64,000 bases of DNA from DASVUC01 sp036387255 (GCA_036387255.1 DASVUC010000209.1:43268-107267); one strand, 5' to 3'; positions 42,951 to 49,627 are shown, counted from the stretch's first letter. Notes: a model not told the origin generated them from the letters alone. Numbers and translations: made by a program.

Positions 42951-43051
42951 GGATGACGGACCGACGTTGAATGGCCGCCCCGGCGCCGACCATGCTTACG
43001 AGTCACACGGACCGTTTCGCCGGGCCGGTGCAATCCAGCGGCTGGTTATGC
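42951..43051 (-). other. attC site E
   Basis: Degenerate core GGATGAC (42951-42957, expected CATAAC) to GTTATGC (43045-43051), 101 bp. The arm GACCGACGTTGAATGGCCG parallels site D's GACCGACGCTCAGCGGCCG. Confidence 0.72.
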
Positions 43052-43297
43052 CGCAGCCGGGGGGGAGGACTTCCGCTTGATGCGATACGAATCAAGAAGC
43101 CCGCCGAGGATCGGTAACGCGAGCATGAAGAACGATAACGGCGTTGCGACGGATCTGGAAGGATCGAACACGGCCCAAGCGAGAATGAAAGCGAAGTAAG
43201 GCAACGTGCACCACACGCACCGGACACCGATGCGAGCGAGCACATCACGGCTGTTGACAAGCGGGATCGTCGTCGTCATTGATTGCCAAAGGCCCAT
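43046..43297 (-). CDS. Cassette gene 4: small membrane protein
   Basis: From ATG 43297 (MGLWQSMTTT...; an alternative ATG is at 43279), 83 residues with two hydrophobic segments (CTLPYFAFILAWAVF and LSFFMLALPILGGLL), then a basic end (YRIKRKSSPPAAA). The stop TAA is supplied by attC site E. Unknown function; two-helix cassette membrane proteins are common in integrons. No ribosome-binding site seen. Confidence 0.65.
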   Translation of the reverse strand: MGLWQSMTTTIPLVNSRDVLARIGVRCVWCTLPYFAFILAWAVFDPSRSVATPLSFFMLALPILGGLLDSYRIKRKSSPPAAA

Positions 43298-43310
43298 GCT
43301 GTCTCCTGCG

Positions 43311-43408
43311 CCATAACTATGGTTGACCGAACGCCCGGCGCTAATCATCCGCAGGAGCGTGTGCGCCTATCCTATTGCCCGCAAGGGATCACAACAAGGT
43401 GATTATGG
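43311..43408 (-). other. Site F: attI-like or degenerate attC site beside the integrase fossil
   Basis: A good core CCATAAC at 43311-43317 is followed by arm GGTTGACCGAACGCCCGG. The opposite end is only GATTATGG (43401-43408). The weak right end and the position about 130 bp upstream of the integrase fossil's start, in divergent orientation, fit an attI site rather than attC; both readings remain possible. Confidence 0.5.
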
Positions 43409-43447
43409 TTTGGCTTTCAAGGCTCATGTTTGGTATTTGCCCCAGTC

Positions 43448-43690
43448 ATGAAACTCCTCGGACGCGCAGACCAGGTCTGCCGCCGTCGGAGCATGTCAGG
43501 GAGGACCGCCCAGGTTTATGGTCAATGGATCCGGTGTTATTTAGCCTTCTCTGCCGCTGCGCGGCGAAAGTGGACGTCACCGGAACAGCTAGCGACCGCG
43601 GCGTCGAAGCCTTTCTGGATCACCTCGTCGGCGACCGCCATCTCGCCGCCTCGACGCAGCCCGCCGCTGCCCAGCTGCGTGCGATGATGC
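43448..43690 (+). pseudogene. Integron integrase (IntI/XerC-like) N-terminal fossil
   Basis: From ATG 43448 the plus strand reads MKLLGRADQVCRRRSMSGRTAQVYGQWIRCYLAF (two parts: MKLLGRADQVCRRRSMSG and RTAQVYGQWIRCYLAF), the SAM-like core-binding domain of integrases (consensus MKLLDQVRDAIRVRHYSIRTEQAYVDWIKRFI). After a frameshift around 43595-43605 the other frame continues GVEAFLDHLVGDRHLAASTQ, which matches the IntI stretch (VEAFLTHLAVERHVAASTQ). The catalytic tyrosine-recombinase domain is absent: the sequence ends near 43690 and runs into attC site G. It is thus a truncated, frameshifted relic. It is the only plus-strand gene-like sequence inside the array. Confidence 0.75.
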
Positions 43691-43728
43691 CAGGCCGCTC
43701 CCATGGCACTGGCCTTCGGTAGTCGAGT

Positions 43729-43830
43729 GGCTGTTGGTAGTGGCCGTTAAGCGGCCGCGGCGGCACACGCGACGCCAGACCTTCAACAAGTATACCCGCC
43801 GCGGCGGTCCACTCCGGCGGCTGGTTATGT
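43729..43830 (-). other. attC site G (R' half disrupted)
   Basis: Complete right core GTTATGT (43824-43830) and arm GGTCCACTCCGGCGGCTG; the left arm GTGGCCGTTAAGCGGCCGCGG is intact but the core that should read CATAAC is CTGTTGG (about 43727-43733). The junction with the integrase fossil lies exactly here. Confidence 0.68.
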
Positions 43831-44100
43831 CGCCGGGGAGTCCGGAGTCGCGGGGTCGCCGGCCAGGTTGACGAGTGCGGCACGATCGACGTGGAGGGTA
43901 ACCGCGCCGCACGCGCAGCAGGCAATGGCGGCGACATCCAGCATGCCCGTCGCGCTGAAAAACTTCCTGATCTTCCGCGGCTTGAATCCGACCTCGCCCG
44001 CCAGCTTGCCCGGGACGGTGAGATTGGACCCGCAAACGGGACAAGAAGCGCGTTCCGGTGACGGAGAGGAGCTTCGATAGTCGAGGGGTTCAGGTGACAT
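43825..44100 (-). CDS. Cassette gene 5: zinc-ribbon-like protein
   Basis: A 91-residue protein starting MSPEPLDYRSSSPSPERASCPVCGSN. Cys pairs CPVCG and CCACG, about 40 residues apart, suggest a zinc ribbon; the middle is GFKPRKIRKFFSATGMLDVAAIA. It may bind nucleic acid or protein. Start codon ATG 44100 lies in the core of attC site H, and the stop TAA is in the core of site G, so the gene spans the cassette from core to core. Confidence 0.72.
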   Translation of the reverse strand: MSPEPLDYRSSSPSPERASCPVCGSNLTVPGKLAGEVGFKPRKIRKFFSATGMLDVAAIACCACGAVTLHVDRAALVNLAGDPATPDSPAT

Positions 44101-44191
44101 AACGTGAGGCCCTCCACCGGCCGCGGCGGCGCACGGTCGACCGCGGGTGAAGTATACCACCGCCGCAATCCGCTCCAGCGGCGGGTTATTC
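44097..44191 (-). other. attC site H
   Basis: ACATAAC (44097-44103) to GTTATTC (44185-44191), 95 bp, arms GCCCTCCACCGGCCGCGGCGG and CCGCCGCAATCCGCTCCAGCGGCGG, with good inner complementarity. Confidence 0.82.
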
Positions 44192-44211
44192 CGCTGGCCG
44201 CGTGGCCACGC

Positions 44212-44494
44212 CTACCGGAGCGGACCGCAAACCTTATGCCCGTTGTCCGACGATGCGAACCCCGCACACCATTCGTCCTCCGGATAGTGGGGGTCGCGGA
44301 ACTGCCACCATTGAAGCGTCGGAGGTAGCCCACGCCGTTTCCCTTCGAGCCATTTTTCAACCGGCGTTTCATCGCCACCACAGGCGGGCCGAACGGTAGT
44401 AAACCGCTTCGACCGAATTGCCGTTGTTGGCGATCTCCCAGTCGATCACGGCTTTGATGTCGTCAGAGACTCGAACGTCCAAGCTCGCTCCCAC
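44212..44494 (-). pseudogene. Cassette gene 6: frameshifted or two overlapping small ORFs
   Basis: From GTG 44494, VGASLDVRVSDDIKAVIDW... runs for 41 residues to a TGA at 44369. Read in the next frame just before that stop, the sequence continues DETPVEKWLEGKRRGLPPTLQWWQFRDPHYPEDEWCAGF (two parts: DETPVEKWLEGKRRGLPPT and LQWWQFRDPHYPEDEWC) to a stop at 44212. Both halves have protein-like composition, with aromatic and acidic residues at sensible spacing. Together they would give a protein of about 95 residues, so a single-base frameshift is the likely explanation; two overlapping genes are possible. Unknown function. Confidence 0.55.
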
Positions 44495-44498
44495 AGCG

Positions 44499-44598
44499 GA
44501 ATAACGTAAGGCCGATCATCGGCCGGGCCGGTGCCGAGCCGCGCTCGATCGAGAAGAACTGTACCGCGGGTCCAATCCGGTGCATTGGCGGGTTATGC
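44499..44598 (-). other. attC site I
   Basis: GAATAAC (44499-44505) to GTTATGC (44592-44598), 100 bp, arms GGCCGATCATCGGCCGGGCC and TCCAATCCGGTGCATTGGCGG. Confidence 0.85.
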
Positions 44599-45036
44599 GA
44601 CTGATTCCGCCGGGCGTACGCTCTCGATCATCGTGGGGACGAGGTCTACGACGTGCCTGACCTGCTCAAAATCCGGGTGATCGACAAGGCAAGACGCGGT
44701 GAAGATGATCTGGCGCACGCCACTCCCCACGATCCAAGTGTACAGCCGTTGGTGATACTGCTCCCACTGACCGCTCTGCTCGTAGCGGTAGAAGACCTTG
44801 TCCTCGCCAATCCTATTGAGCACCAAGCTTTTTTCGCGCGCCTCCTGCGCCACGCGCTCCACCGCCAGATTCGTGTGGGACGGGTCCTTGGGGATGCCGG
44901 TGATCGTGGATACGTGCAGGTTCAACGCGTCGTTGTGCGCGACGTACGCCATCATCGCGCCGTTCCCGCGAAAGCCGTAGTCCAGACCCTCCGGGAGGTC
45001 CAATGACAGATAATGGTCGCCAAACGTCACTCGCAT
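44593..45036 (-). CDS. Cassette gene 7: protein of unknown function
   Basis: A 147-residue soluble protein from ATG 45036 (MRVTFGDHYLSLDLPEGLDYG). It alternates strands and helices: FRGNGAMMAYVAHNDALNLHVS, then NLAVERVAQEAREKSLVLNRIGEDKVFYRY, then the C-terminal QIIFTASCLVDHPDFEQVRHVVDLV. The layout recalls the DcrB/DUF1795-like fold (a strand-rich domain with a later hydrophobic strand), used here only as a loose comparison. The stop TAA falls in attC site I and the start lies eight bases from the core of site J. It is the longest well-formed cassette product but one. Confidence 0.72.
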   Translation of the reverse strand: MRVTFGDHYLSLDLPEGLDYGFRGNGAMMAYVAHNDALNLHVSTITGIPKDPSHTNLAVERVAQEAREKSLVLNRIGEDKVFYRYEQSGQWEQYHQRLYTWIVGSGVRQIIFTASCLVDHPDFEQVRHVVDLVPTMIESVRPAESVA

Positions 45037-45043
45037 TGCAGCC

Positions 45044-45144
45044 GCATAACGTACCAGGTTCAATGGCCGGCACCGCGCCGACCGACGCTGATTTTACCAA
45101 GACGGCTCGACGCAGGGCCGGTCCAATGCAGTGTTCGGTTATGC
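45044..45144 (-). other. attC site J
   Basis: GCATAAC (45044-45050) to GTTATGC (45138-45144), 101 bp, arms AGGTTCAATGGCCGGCACC and GGGCCGGTCCAATGCAGTGTTC. Confidence 0.85.
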
Positions 45145-45516
45145 CCCGGCAACCGGCGGTAAGTTGCAAACGCTGAAGGAAGCCCACGATAGTCCCGCGA
45201 CATGGGCGCGCCCGGATTTGCCGTCGAACACGCCTTCAAACACGCTCACGCTGTCGTTTGCGAGCAACGGCCCGGAGACACGCCAGTCGCTCGCCAGACG
45301 CCTGGCGGCAAGAAGCAACTCCAAGACGCCTGTCGCTGTGGGGGAGGCAAAAGGGCTTCGGAGTGCGACCTCCCACAGTTCGGGGATCTTCCAATAGACC
45401 CTGGGTGCCTCGGTAACCTCGGCCGGCAGCATCTCGCGGGTTCGCGCTAAACATCGGCCGGCGCCAACGGCGTCGTTCACGCGAAACATCAGGCGCCAGG
45501 AGACTTCGAGGGGCAT
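45139..45516 (-). CDS. Cassette gene 8: protein of unknown function
   Basis: A 125-residue soluble protein (MPLEVSWRLMFRVNDAVGAGR...). The middle region TEAPRVYWKIPELWEVALRSPFAS and the later LLLAARRLASDWRVSGPL look like helix-rich globular segments; no motif recognised. ATG 45516 is formed by the core of attC site K (GTTATGC), and the stop TAA by the core of site J. No ribosome-binding site is present, so translation must start from the recombination site itself or by readthrough from the neighbouring cassette. Confidence 0.7.
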   Translation of the reverse strand: MPLEVSWRLMFRVNDAVGAGRCLARTREMLPAEVTEAPRVYWKIPELWEVALRSPFASPTATGVLELLLAARRLASDWRVSGPLLANDSVSVFEGVFDGKSGRAHVAGLSWASFSVCNLPPVAGA

Positions 45517-45611
45517 AACGTAGGCGGATCACCGGCCGGGCCGGCACCGACCCGCGTCCGATCGAGAGAAACTATAACGCCTGCCCGGTCCGATGCATTG
45601 GCTCATTATGC
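45513..45611 (-). other. attC site K
   Basis: GCATAAC (45513-45519) to ATTATGC (45605-45611), 99 bp. The right core has G to A (expected GTTATGC), and arm GGCGGATCACCGGCCGGGCC pairs with GCCCGGTCCGATGCATTGGC. Confidence 0.8.
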
Positions 45612-45902
45612 CTGCTGGTCGCGCGAGCGGTGCCACGGCGCGCCGACATGATTGCGCCAGGCTGTCCAACCGGGAGGAAGATCCGCGATGGTTCGGAGCG
45701 TCGGGTCAAGTTTGAGCGCCTCTTCCATCGCGATGACACGACCATCCTCAGTTACGTCCGTCGTGCCGCAGACGAATGCCCAATCGTGGTCGTCCGCGTA
45801 ATGCATCACGCGGAGGATCGGCAGCCCCTCCTTGAGCACCTGCCGTGTCGTGATGGCAGCTACGCGCTTACCTTGATCAAAGGGCCAGTCGTTTGCAGGC
45901 AT
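45606..45902 (-). CDS. Cassette gene 9: DUF2185-like small protein
   Basis: A 98-residue protein: MPANDWPFDQGKRVAAITTRQVL, then EGLPILRVMHYADDHDWAFVCGTTDVTEDGRVIAMEEALKLDPTLRTIADLPPGWTAWRN (shown in parts: EGLPILRVMHYADDHDWAF, VIAMEEALKLDPTLRTIA, DLPPGWTAWRN). The DLPPGWTAWR ending and the HYADDHDWAF stretch resemble small orphan proteins (DUF2185-like) that are often found in integrons; I am not certain of the family. Start ATG 45902 lies in the core of site L, stop TAA in the core of site K. Confidence 0.7.
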   Translation of the reverse strand: MPANDWPFDQGKRVAAITTRQVLKEGLPILRVMHYADDHDWAFVCGTTDVTEDGRVIAMEEALKLDPTLRTIADLPPGWTAWRNHVGAPWHRSRDQQA

Positions 45903-45989
45903 AACGTAATGCCGTTCAGCGGCCGGCGCGACACGCGCCGGCTCTGGCAGATCATACTACCACCGGTCCGCTCCAGCGGCGGGTTATGT
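45899..45989 (-). other. attC site L
   Basis: GCATAAC (45899-45905) to GTTATGT (45983-45989), 91 bp. Arms: ATGCCGTTCAGCGGCCGG and CCGGTCCGCTCCAGCGGCGG; inner pair CGGCGCG...CGCGCCG is perfect. Confidence 0.86.
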
Positions 45990-46451
45990 CGCCCGCCGGT
46001 GGGCGTGCGCTTCCCACGCGGCCCACTCCGCGTCCGACAGCCGGACGAACGCGTACTGCTCGTGCGTGACCGTTCCGAACAGCAGCGCGCCGGCGCGGTA
46101 GACGCACAGGTCTTCGGCCCACGCGGCGGTGCGGCCCGGGTCTGCCGCCAAGACCTCGTGCAGCACCGGCAGACTGGTCGAATCAAGACGCCACACCTCG
46201 AGCGGCCTCAGGTTGCGCTGGCCGCCATACGTGACCGTCGCCTCGCGTTCCCGTGGTTGCAAGGCGGCGAAGGCGAGCCTGCCGGCCAGCCGGCGTGCGT
46301 CGGCGCGACCGCCGTCACCGCGGGCCAGGACGCTGACGCGAAACTCGTCGGCGCCGATCGAGAGCAGGAATTCGAGGAACGGCGAGTCGGGCCGAAGCGC
46401 CGGGTCATCAGAGGGCAGCGTTCGAACGGTGACGGGCGATTCGGGCGACAC
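45984..46451 (-). CDS. Cassette gene 10: protein of unknown function
   Basis: A 155-residue soluble protein from GTG 46451 in the core of degenerate site M (GTTGTGT): SPESPVTVRTLPSDDPALRP, then FLEFLLSIGADEFRVSVLARGDGG, AWAEDLCVYRAGALLFGTVTHEQYAF, VRLSDAEWAAWEAH. The C-terminus ends RRAT, with the stop TAA in the core of site L. The mixed alpha/beta composition has no recognised motif. A longer start at 46478 would run through the recombination site and is less likely. Confidence 0.7.
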   Translation of the reverse strand: MSPESPVTVRTLPSDDPALRPDSPFLEFLLSIGADEFRVSVLARGDGGRADARRLAGRLAFAALQPREREATVTYGGQRNLRPLEVWRLDSTSLPVLHEVLAADPGRTAAWAEDLCVYRAGALLFGTVTHEQYAFVRLSDAEWAAWEAHAHRRAT

Positions 46452-46508
46452 AACGGACCATCGTTCACTGGCCGGCACCGCGCCGGCCGGTGTTCGAACC
46501 CATTAAGG
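46448..46508 (-). other. attC site M (truncated)
   Basis: ACACAAC (46448-46454) and arm GGACCATCGTTCACTGGCCGG match the R' half of the other sites. The second half is missing; GGCCGGTGTTCGAACCCATT leads directly into the palindromic element at 46505-46559. This is the right end of the array. Confidence 0.65.
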
Positions 46509-46559
46509 GGACGCAGTTCCTTTTGGCCGGTGGCTATCGGGAACCCATCGCGTCCCCTT
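46505..46559. repeat. Inverted-repeat element with AAGGGGACGC arms
   Basis: Arms AAGGGGACGC (46505-46514) and GCGTCCCCTT (46550-46559) enclose GGGAAC/GTTCC-type inner words. REP-like; it sits exactly at the right end of the cassette array. Confidence 0.7.
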
Positions 46560-46568
46560 ACACGTCCC

Positions 46569-47576
46569 TTATTTGTCCTTAGCGGGCTGGGTCGATGCAG
46601 TCGCCCCACGGTTAGGAACATTTTTTATCCGGCCCGTTCGCGGATTGAACGAAGGGAGATACTTTCGCGATCCATCCTTCTGTAGTACATACACTGTCTC
46701 CTCGATCGCATCGCGCACATGGGTCCCCGGAAGAAAATCCAGCGTGAGCTCCGAGTCTTTGGGTTCTTCCAACGACAGCGACTCGACTTCCCAATCAAGT
46801 TGGGAATAGATCTTTCCGTTGATCCACTGCGGCCGCCGCACGCGCCACGGGACGAACGTCCCTCCCACTTGCCGTGATTCTTCGACAACCGTCTCGCGGT
46901 CAATCTGCTTTGGATTTTCCGCTGCGAAGCGCTGGTAACGTTGGATCATGAAATCATGCTCGGGATCGATGAAATACACATCTCGATCTAACGTTTCGGT
47001 ACCACCAGTAGAAACCTGAATGAATGTCCGCTTCTCGATCCGCTGCGACTGCACAGAATACGGTATTTGGCGCTCGTTGATGATCGTTTTCAGCCAGTCA
47101 CAAACGGTGCGGCGACTGTCTTCTCGGCGTATGCCCAGGGGGTCATTGAACCAGATCTTCTGCAAGTCGTCTGTCTCCGTCTGCTGAACAAGTCCGCTCG
47201 GATACGGCCGACTTGGGCGAGTAGAGTTCAGCCGGCAAACCTGCCCGTCCCAGCAGACACGAACCTTGCAGTCGAACTCCCCGCCGAGGCGTCTCTCCCA
47301 TTCACAGTAATACTGCAACCCCTTCATCCGCAGGAGCACGGACCGTGTAGCGTGAAAGGGTCCATTTGGACCAAAAGTCGTCCAATCTTCTTTGAGCTTA
47401 AGCTGAAGGTTCCGCAAAGCCGCTTCGTGCTGGCGCATTCCCGCTAGCACGATGTCGAGGCGATCCGAAGCGGGTAATTTATCAAAGGCGGGCCAGTCGA
47501 ACGGTGCGCCGGCCGCCGCCCAACTGCTGCAGCAGGTGATCACTGCGACGCACCACAAGGCAATCGAGTGTCTCAT
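46569..47576 (-). CDS. Exported protein of unknown function
   Basis: A 335-residue protein with a signal peptide (MRHSIALWCVAVITCCSSWAAAGAP) and a beta-rich body. Patterns such as LQLKLKEDWTTFGPNGPFHA, VRVCWDGQVCRLN and RDVYFIDPEHDFMIQRYQRF recall the outer-membrane-lipoprotein-sorting (LolA-like) type of planctomycete secreted proteins, but this is only a weak resemblance. AGGTGA four bases upstream of ATG 47576 supports the start. It lies just right of the integron array and is not a cassette gene, because there is no attC between it and the next gene. Confidence 0.7.
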   Translation of the reverse strand: MRHSIALWCVAVITCCSSWAAAGAPFDWPAFDKLPASDRLDIVLAGMRQHEAALRNLQLKLKEDWTTFGPNGPFHATRSVLLRMKGLQYYCEWERRLGGEFDCKVRVCWDGQVCRLNSTRPSRPYPSGLVQQTETDDLQKIWFNDPLGIRREDSRRTVCDWLKTIINERQIPYSVQSQRIEKRTFIQVSTGGTETLDRDVYFIDPEHDFMIQRYQRFAAENPKQIDRETVVEESRQVGGTFVPWRVRRPQWINGKIYSQLDWEVESLSLEEPKDSELTLDFLPGTHVRDAIEETVYVLQKDGSRKYLPSFNPRTGRIKNVPNRGATASTQPAKDK

Positions 47577-47861
47577 GCGTTCACCTACTGATGATTACGG
47601 TCGCAGACCATGGTGCTGCGGCTGCTGTCCCACCTGGAGCACGCATAATACATGATTCGGGAGAAACAGTTAGCCGCGGCACCACATGAAATGTAACGGG
47701 GACTGGACGATCACTGTTGTTGGTGCGAAATGTCGCCCAAGCGTGATGAAAACCCAGGGGAGCGTTTGGAGACAGAGATGTTGAACCGCGAAGGCACGAA
47801 GAGCCCGAAGCGATCCCGTTCATGGGTAGCGGGTGCCGCATTCGGAAACGGTTCCCTGTGA

Positions 47862-47880
47862 CACGGGCATCTTGCCCGTG
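47862..47880. repeat. CACGGGCA palindrome
   Basis: CACGGGCA (47862-47869) TCT TGCCCGTG (47873-47880); perfect 8-bp arms. Member of the CACGGGC/GCATGGGC palindrome family. Confidence 0.75.
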
Positions 47881-47935
47881 ACTGAGGCGGGGGGAGACGG
47901 GGAACGTGGATCTTCTTCACTCCTCGAGCAACAGA

Positions 47936-47954
47936 CACGGGCAGGATGCCCGTG
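47936..47954. repeat. CACGGGCA palindrome
   Basis: CACGGGCA (47936-47943) GGA TGCCCGTG (47947-47954); perfect 8-bp arms. Confidence 0.75.
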
Positions 47955-48115
47955 CCACGGGGGGAGCACCCCTCTGTTCATCCCGAAACTCTAAACGAGC
48001 TGGCGGAACCGGATCTTTCGAAGCGCGGTTAGCCCTCGCTCATCGGAACGAGAACCGCTTTGTGCCCTTCGTGGCTTCGTGGTTCCCTTCCCGAGCGCGA
48101 GCGGACCACCCGCGG

Positions 48116-49627
48116 CTACTCGAAGTTGGGGCCGGGATCGCGGGTAAATTCCATCTTGTACTTCCACTGGTTGAAGTAGAGGTTTTTGCCGTCGACTTCG
48201 ACTTCGCCGCGCTGGAAGTCGGCGGGCTCGGAGCGCATCGACTGCTTGGGAGGAATCAGCTCGCGCCCGTAGTCGAGGTTGACGATCATGCGGTAGCTGT
48301 CCTGGTGGCCGAGGTAAAAGTCGCGGACCGCGGGGTCGTCGGACTCCTGTTTGCCGTAGGAGGCGTCGACGGGGAGCCAGCCCCAGGGGGCGATGTAGAT
48401 TTCCGACCAGTCGTGCATGTTCCAGCCGAGGGGTTTACTTTCCCAGCCGGATTGCCAGCGGGCGGGGATGCCGGCGATGCGGCACATGGTGGTGAACATG
48501 GTGGACTGCACGCCGCAGTCGCCCTTGCGCATCGCGAAACATTTTTTCGCGAAGCTGGGGATGACGGTGTATTCCTCCTCGGCGTGCCAGGGAATGTTGT
48601 CGCTGACCCAGGAAAAGATTTTGCGGGCTTTGACCAGCGGGTTGGTTTCGCTGCCGACGATCTCCTGGACCTGCTGGCGGATCTCGGGGGTGAAGACGAT
48701 GTGGGGCGGGCGCTCGGAAAGGTACCTGCCGTCCCAGTCGGCGGGGAGGGGCTGGACCTTGCTCTCTTCGAGCTTGGGGTAGTAAGCGTAAGAGGTGTAT
48801 TCGATGACTTCTTTGAAGACCATGGGTTTGCCCGGGTCTTCGCACTTCTGCTCGAAGTAGACGGTGCGCTGCGGTGCGCCGGAGACGGGATACGTGTCGG
48901 TCGCGCTGGGGGCGACGGTGGTGGATTTGGGCGTGGTGCTGACGAGCTTCACGTCTTTCTGCTGGCGGTACTCCTGGGCCATGGGGAGCCAGACTTTGAC
49001 GGTTGAGCCTTGTTTTACGCCCGCGGTGTTGGCGGGGATGGTGAGGGTGTAGGTGATCGTGTGCTTGACGGGCATCACCTCGGGGGAATCGCTGTTCTTG
49101 GCGGCGTCGATGACCTGCTTGAGGTGGTCGTTGAGCTTCCAACGGTTGTCCTCAGGCGGGGCGTTGCCGGCGGCTTTGCGGCGGTCCTTGGCTTCCTTGC
49201 AGAAGAGGAAGATGTTGGAGGGCTCGCGGTTGAAGTATTTCACTTTGCCGTCGATGAGGCGGGAGTTGGTTTGGCCTTCCTTGGTCCAGCGATCGAGGTC
49301 GGCGCCGGTGATGTCCGGGATCGACTTCTTGATCTTGGCGAGGAGCTGGTCGGGATCCTGGGAATACTCGATGCGCGTGCGGCGGATGATTTCTTTGGCT
49401 TCATCCCGCCCCTTGGTGGCGTCGGCCTCGCCGTCGGAAGCTTGATTCAGGAGGTCTTCCGCTTCTTTGAGTTTCCCTTCCGCCAGGAGTTCGACGGCCT
49501 TGGTGACGGTGGGATCTTTGGAGGTGAAGGCGAGGGAAGCGCCGGGGGCGCCATCGGCTCGCACGAAGTTGGGCATGAGCATACCGATCACCAGAAAAGC
49601 GAGGGAAAAGAGAAGTATTGTTCGCAT
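48116..49627 (-). CDS. Exported transglutaminase-like cysteine protease/transferase
   Basis: A 503-residue protein with a signal peptide (ILLFSLAFLVIGMLMPNFVRADG). A coiled or TPR-like N-terminal region leads into two beta domains and then the transglutaminase-like core: MRKGDCGVQSTMFTTMCRIAGIPAR with the catalytic Cys, NMHDWSEIYIAPWGWLPVDAS with the catalytic His and Asp. Members act as proteases, deamidases or cross-linkers; in this position probably periplasmic or surface-located. The extra N-terminal part (FLLEG...EDLLNQASDGEAD) is specific to some planctomycete forms. Transcribed away from the membrane protein at 49722. Confidence 0.85.
   Translation of the reverse strand: MRTILLFSLAFLVIGMLMPNFVRADGAPGASLAFTSKDPTVTKAVELLAEGKLKEAEDLLNQASDGEADATKGRDEAKEIIRRTRIEYSQDPDQLLAKIKKSIPDITGADLDRWTKEGQTNSRLIDGKVKYFNREPSNIFLFCKEAKDRRKAAGNAPPEDNRWKLNDHLKQVIDAAKNSDSPEVMPVKHTITYTLTIPANTAGVKQGSTVKVWLPMAQEYRQQKDVKLVSTTPKSTTVAPSATDTYPVSGAPQRTVYFEQKCEDPGKPMVFKEVIEYTSYAYYPKLEESKVQPLPADWDGRYLSERPPHIVFTPEIRQQVQEIVGSETNPLVKARKIFSWVSDNIPWHAEEEYTVIPSFAKKCFAMRKGDCGVQSTMFTTMCRIAGIPARWQSGWESKPLGWNMHDWSEIYIAPWGWLPVDASYGKQESDDPAVRDFYLGHQDSYRMIVNLDYGRELIPPKQSMRSEPADFQRGEVEVDGKNLYFNQWKYKMEFTRDPGPNFE

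Larger units (their letters stand above)
41060..46508 (-). mobile_element. Integron gene-cassette array (CALIN-type), cassettes in minus orientation
   Basis: About 5.4 kb in which ten short minus-strand genes alternate with attC-like recombination sites. Viewed on the plus strand, each typical site begins with a CATAAC-type core and an arm such as GTAAGGCCGATCATCGGCCGG, and ends with an arm such as GGTCCGCTCCAGCGGCGG and a GTTATG-type core. The arms are imperfectly complementary, with an unpaired base and an unpaired central spacer, as expected for attC folded as single-stranded DNA. Ten sites are nearly complete and three are partial or degenerate. The sites are homogeneous in length (mostly 91-102 bp), which is typical of sedentary chromosomal integrons. 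There is no intact integrase, only a fossil at 43448-43690. On the cassette orientation, the attI-proximal end is at the right. Confidence 0.85.
47577..48115. other. Gene-free 539-bp stretch with dispersed palindromes
   Basis: No credible coding region on either strand. It holds CACGGGCA palindromes at 47862-47880 and 47936-47954, and an inverted pair of GAACCGCGAAGGCACGAAG-type elements (47783-47810 and 48058-48085, 23 of 28 positions complementary). Promoters for the divergent direction were not identified. Confidence 0.65.

Noticed and set aside
41060..46508. Regularly repeated sites that could be taken for CRISPR repeats
   Set aside because: The repeats are 60-102 bp, imperfectly conserved, and separated by coding sequence of variable length; core ends are CATAAC/GTTATG. 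This is attC architecture, not CRISPR.
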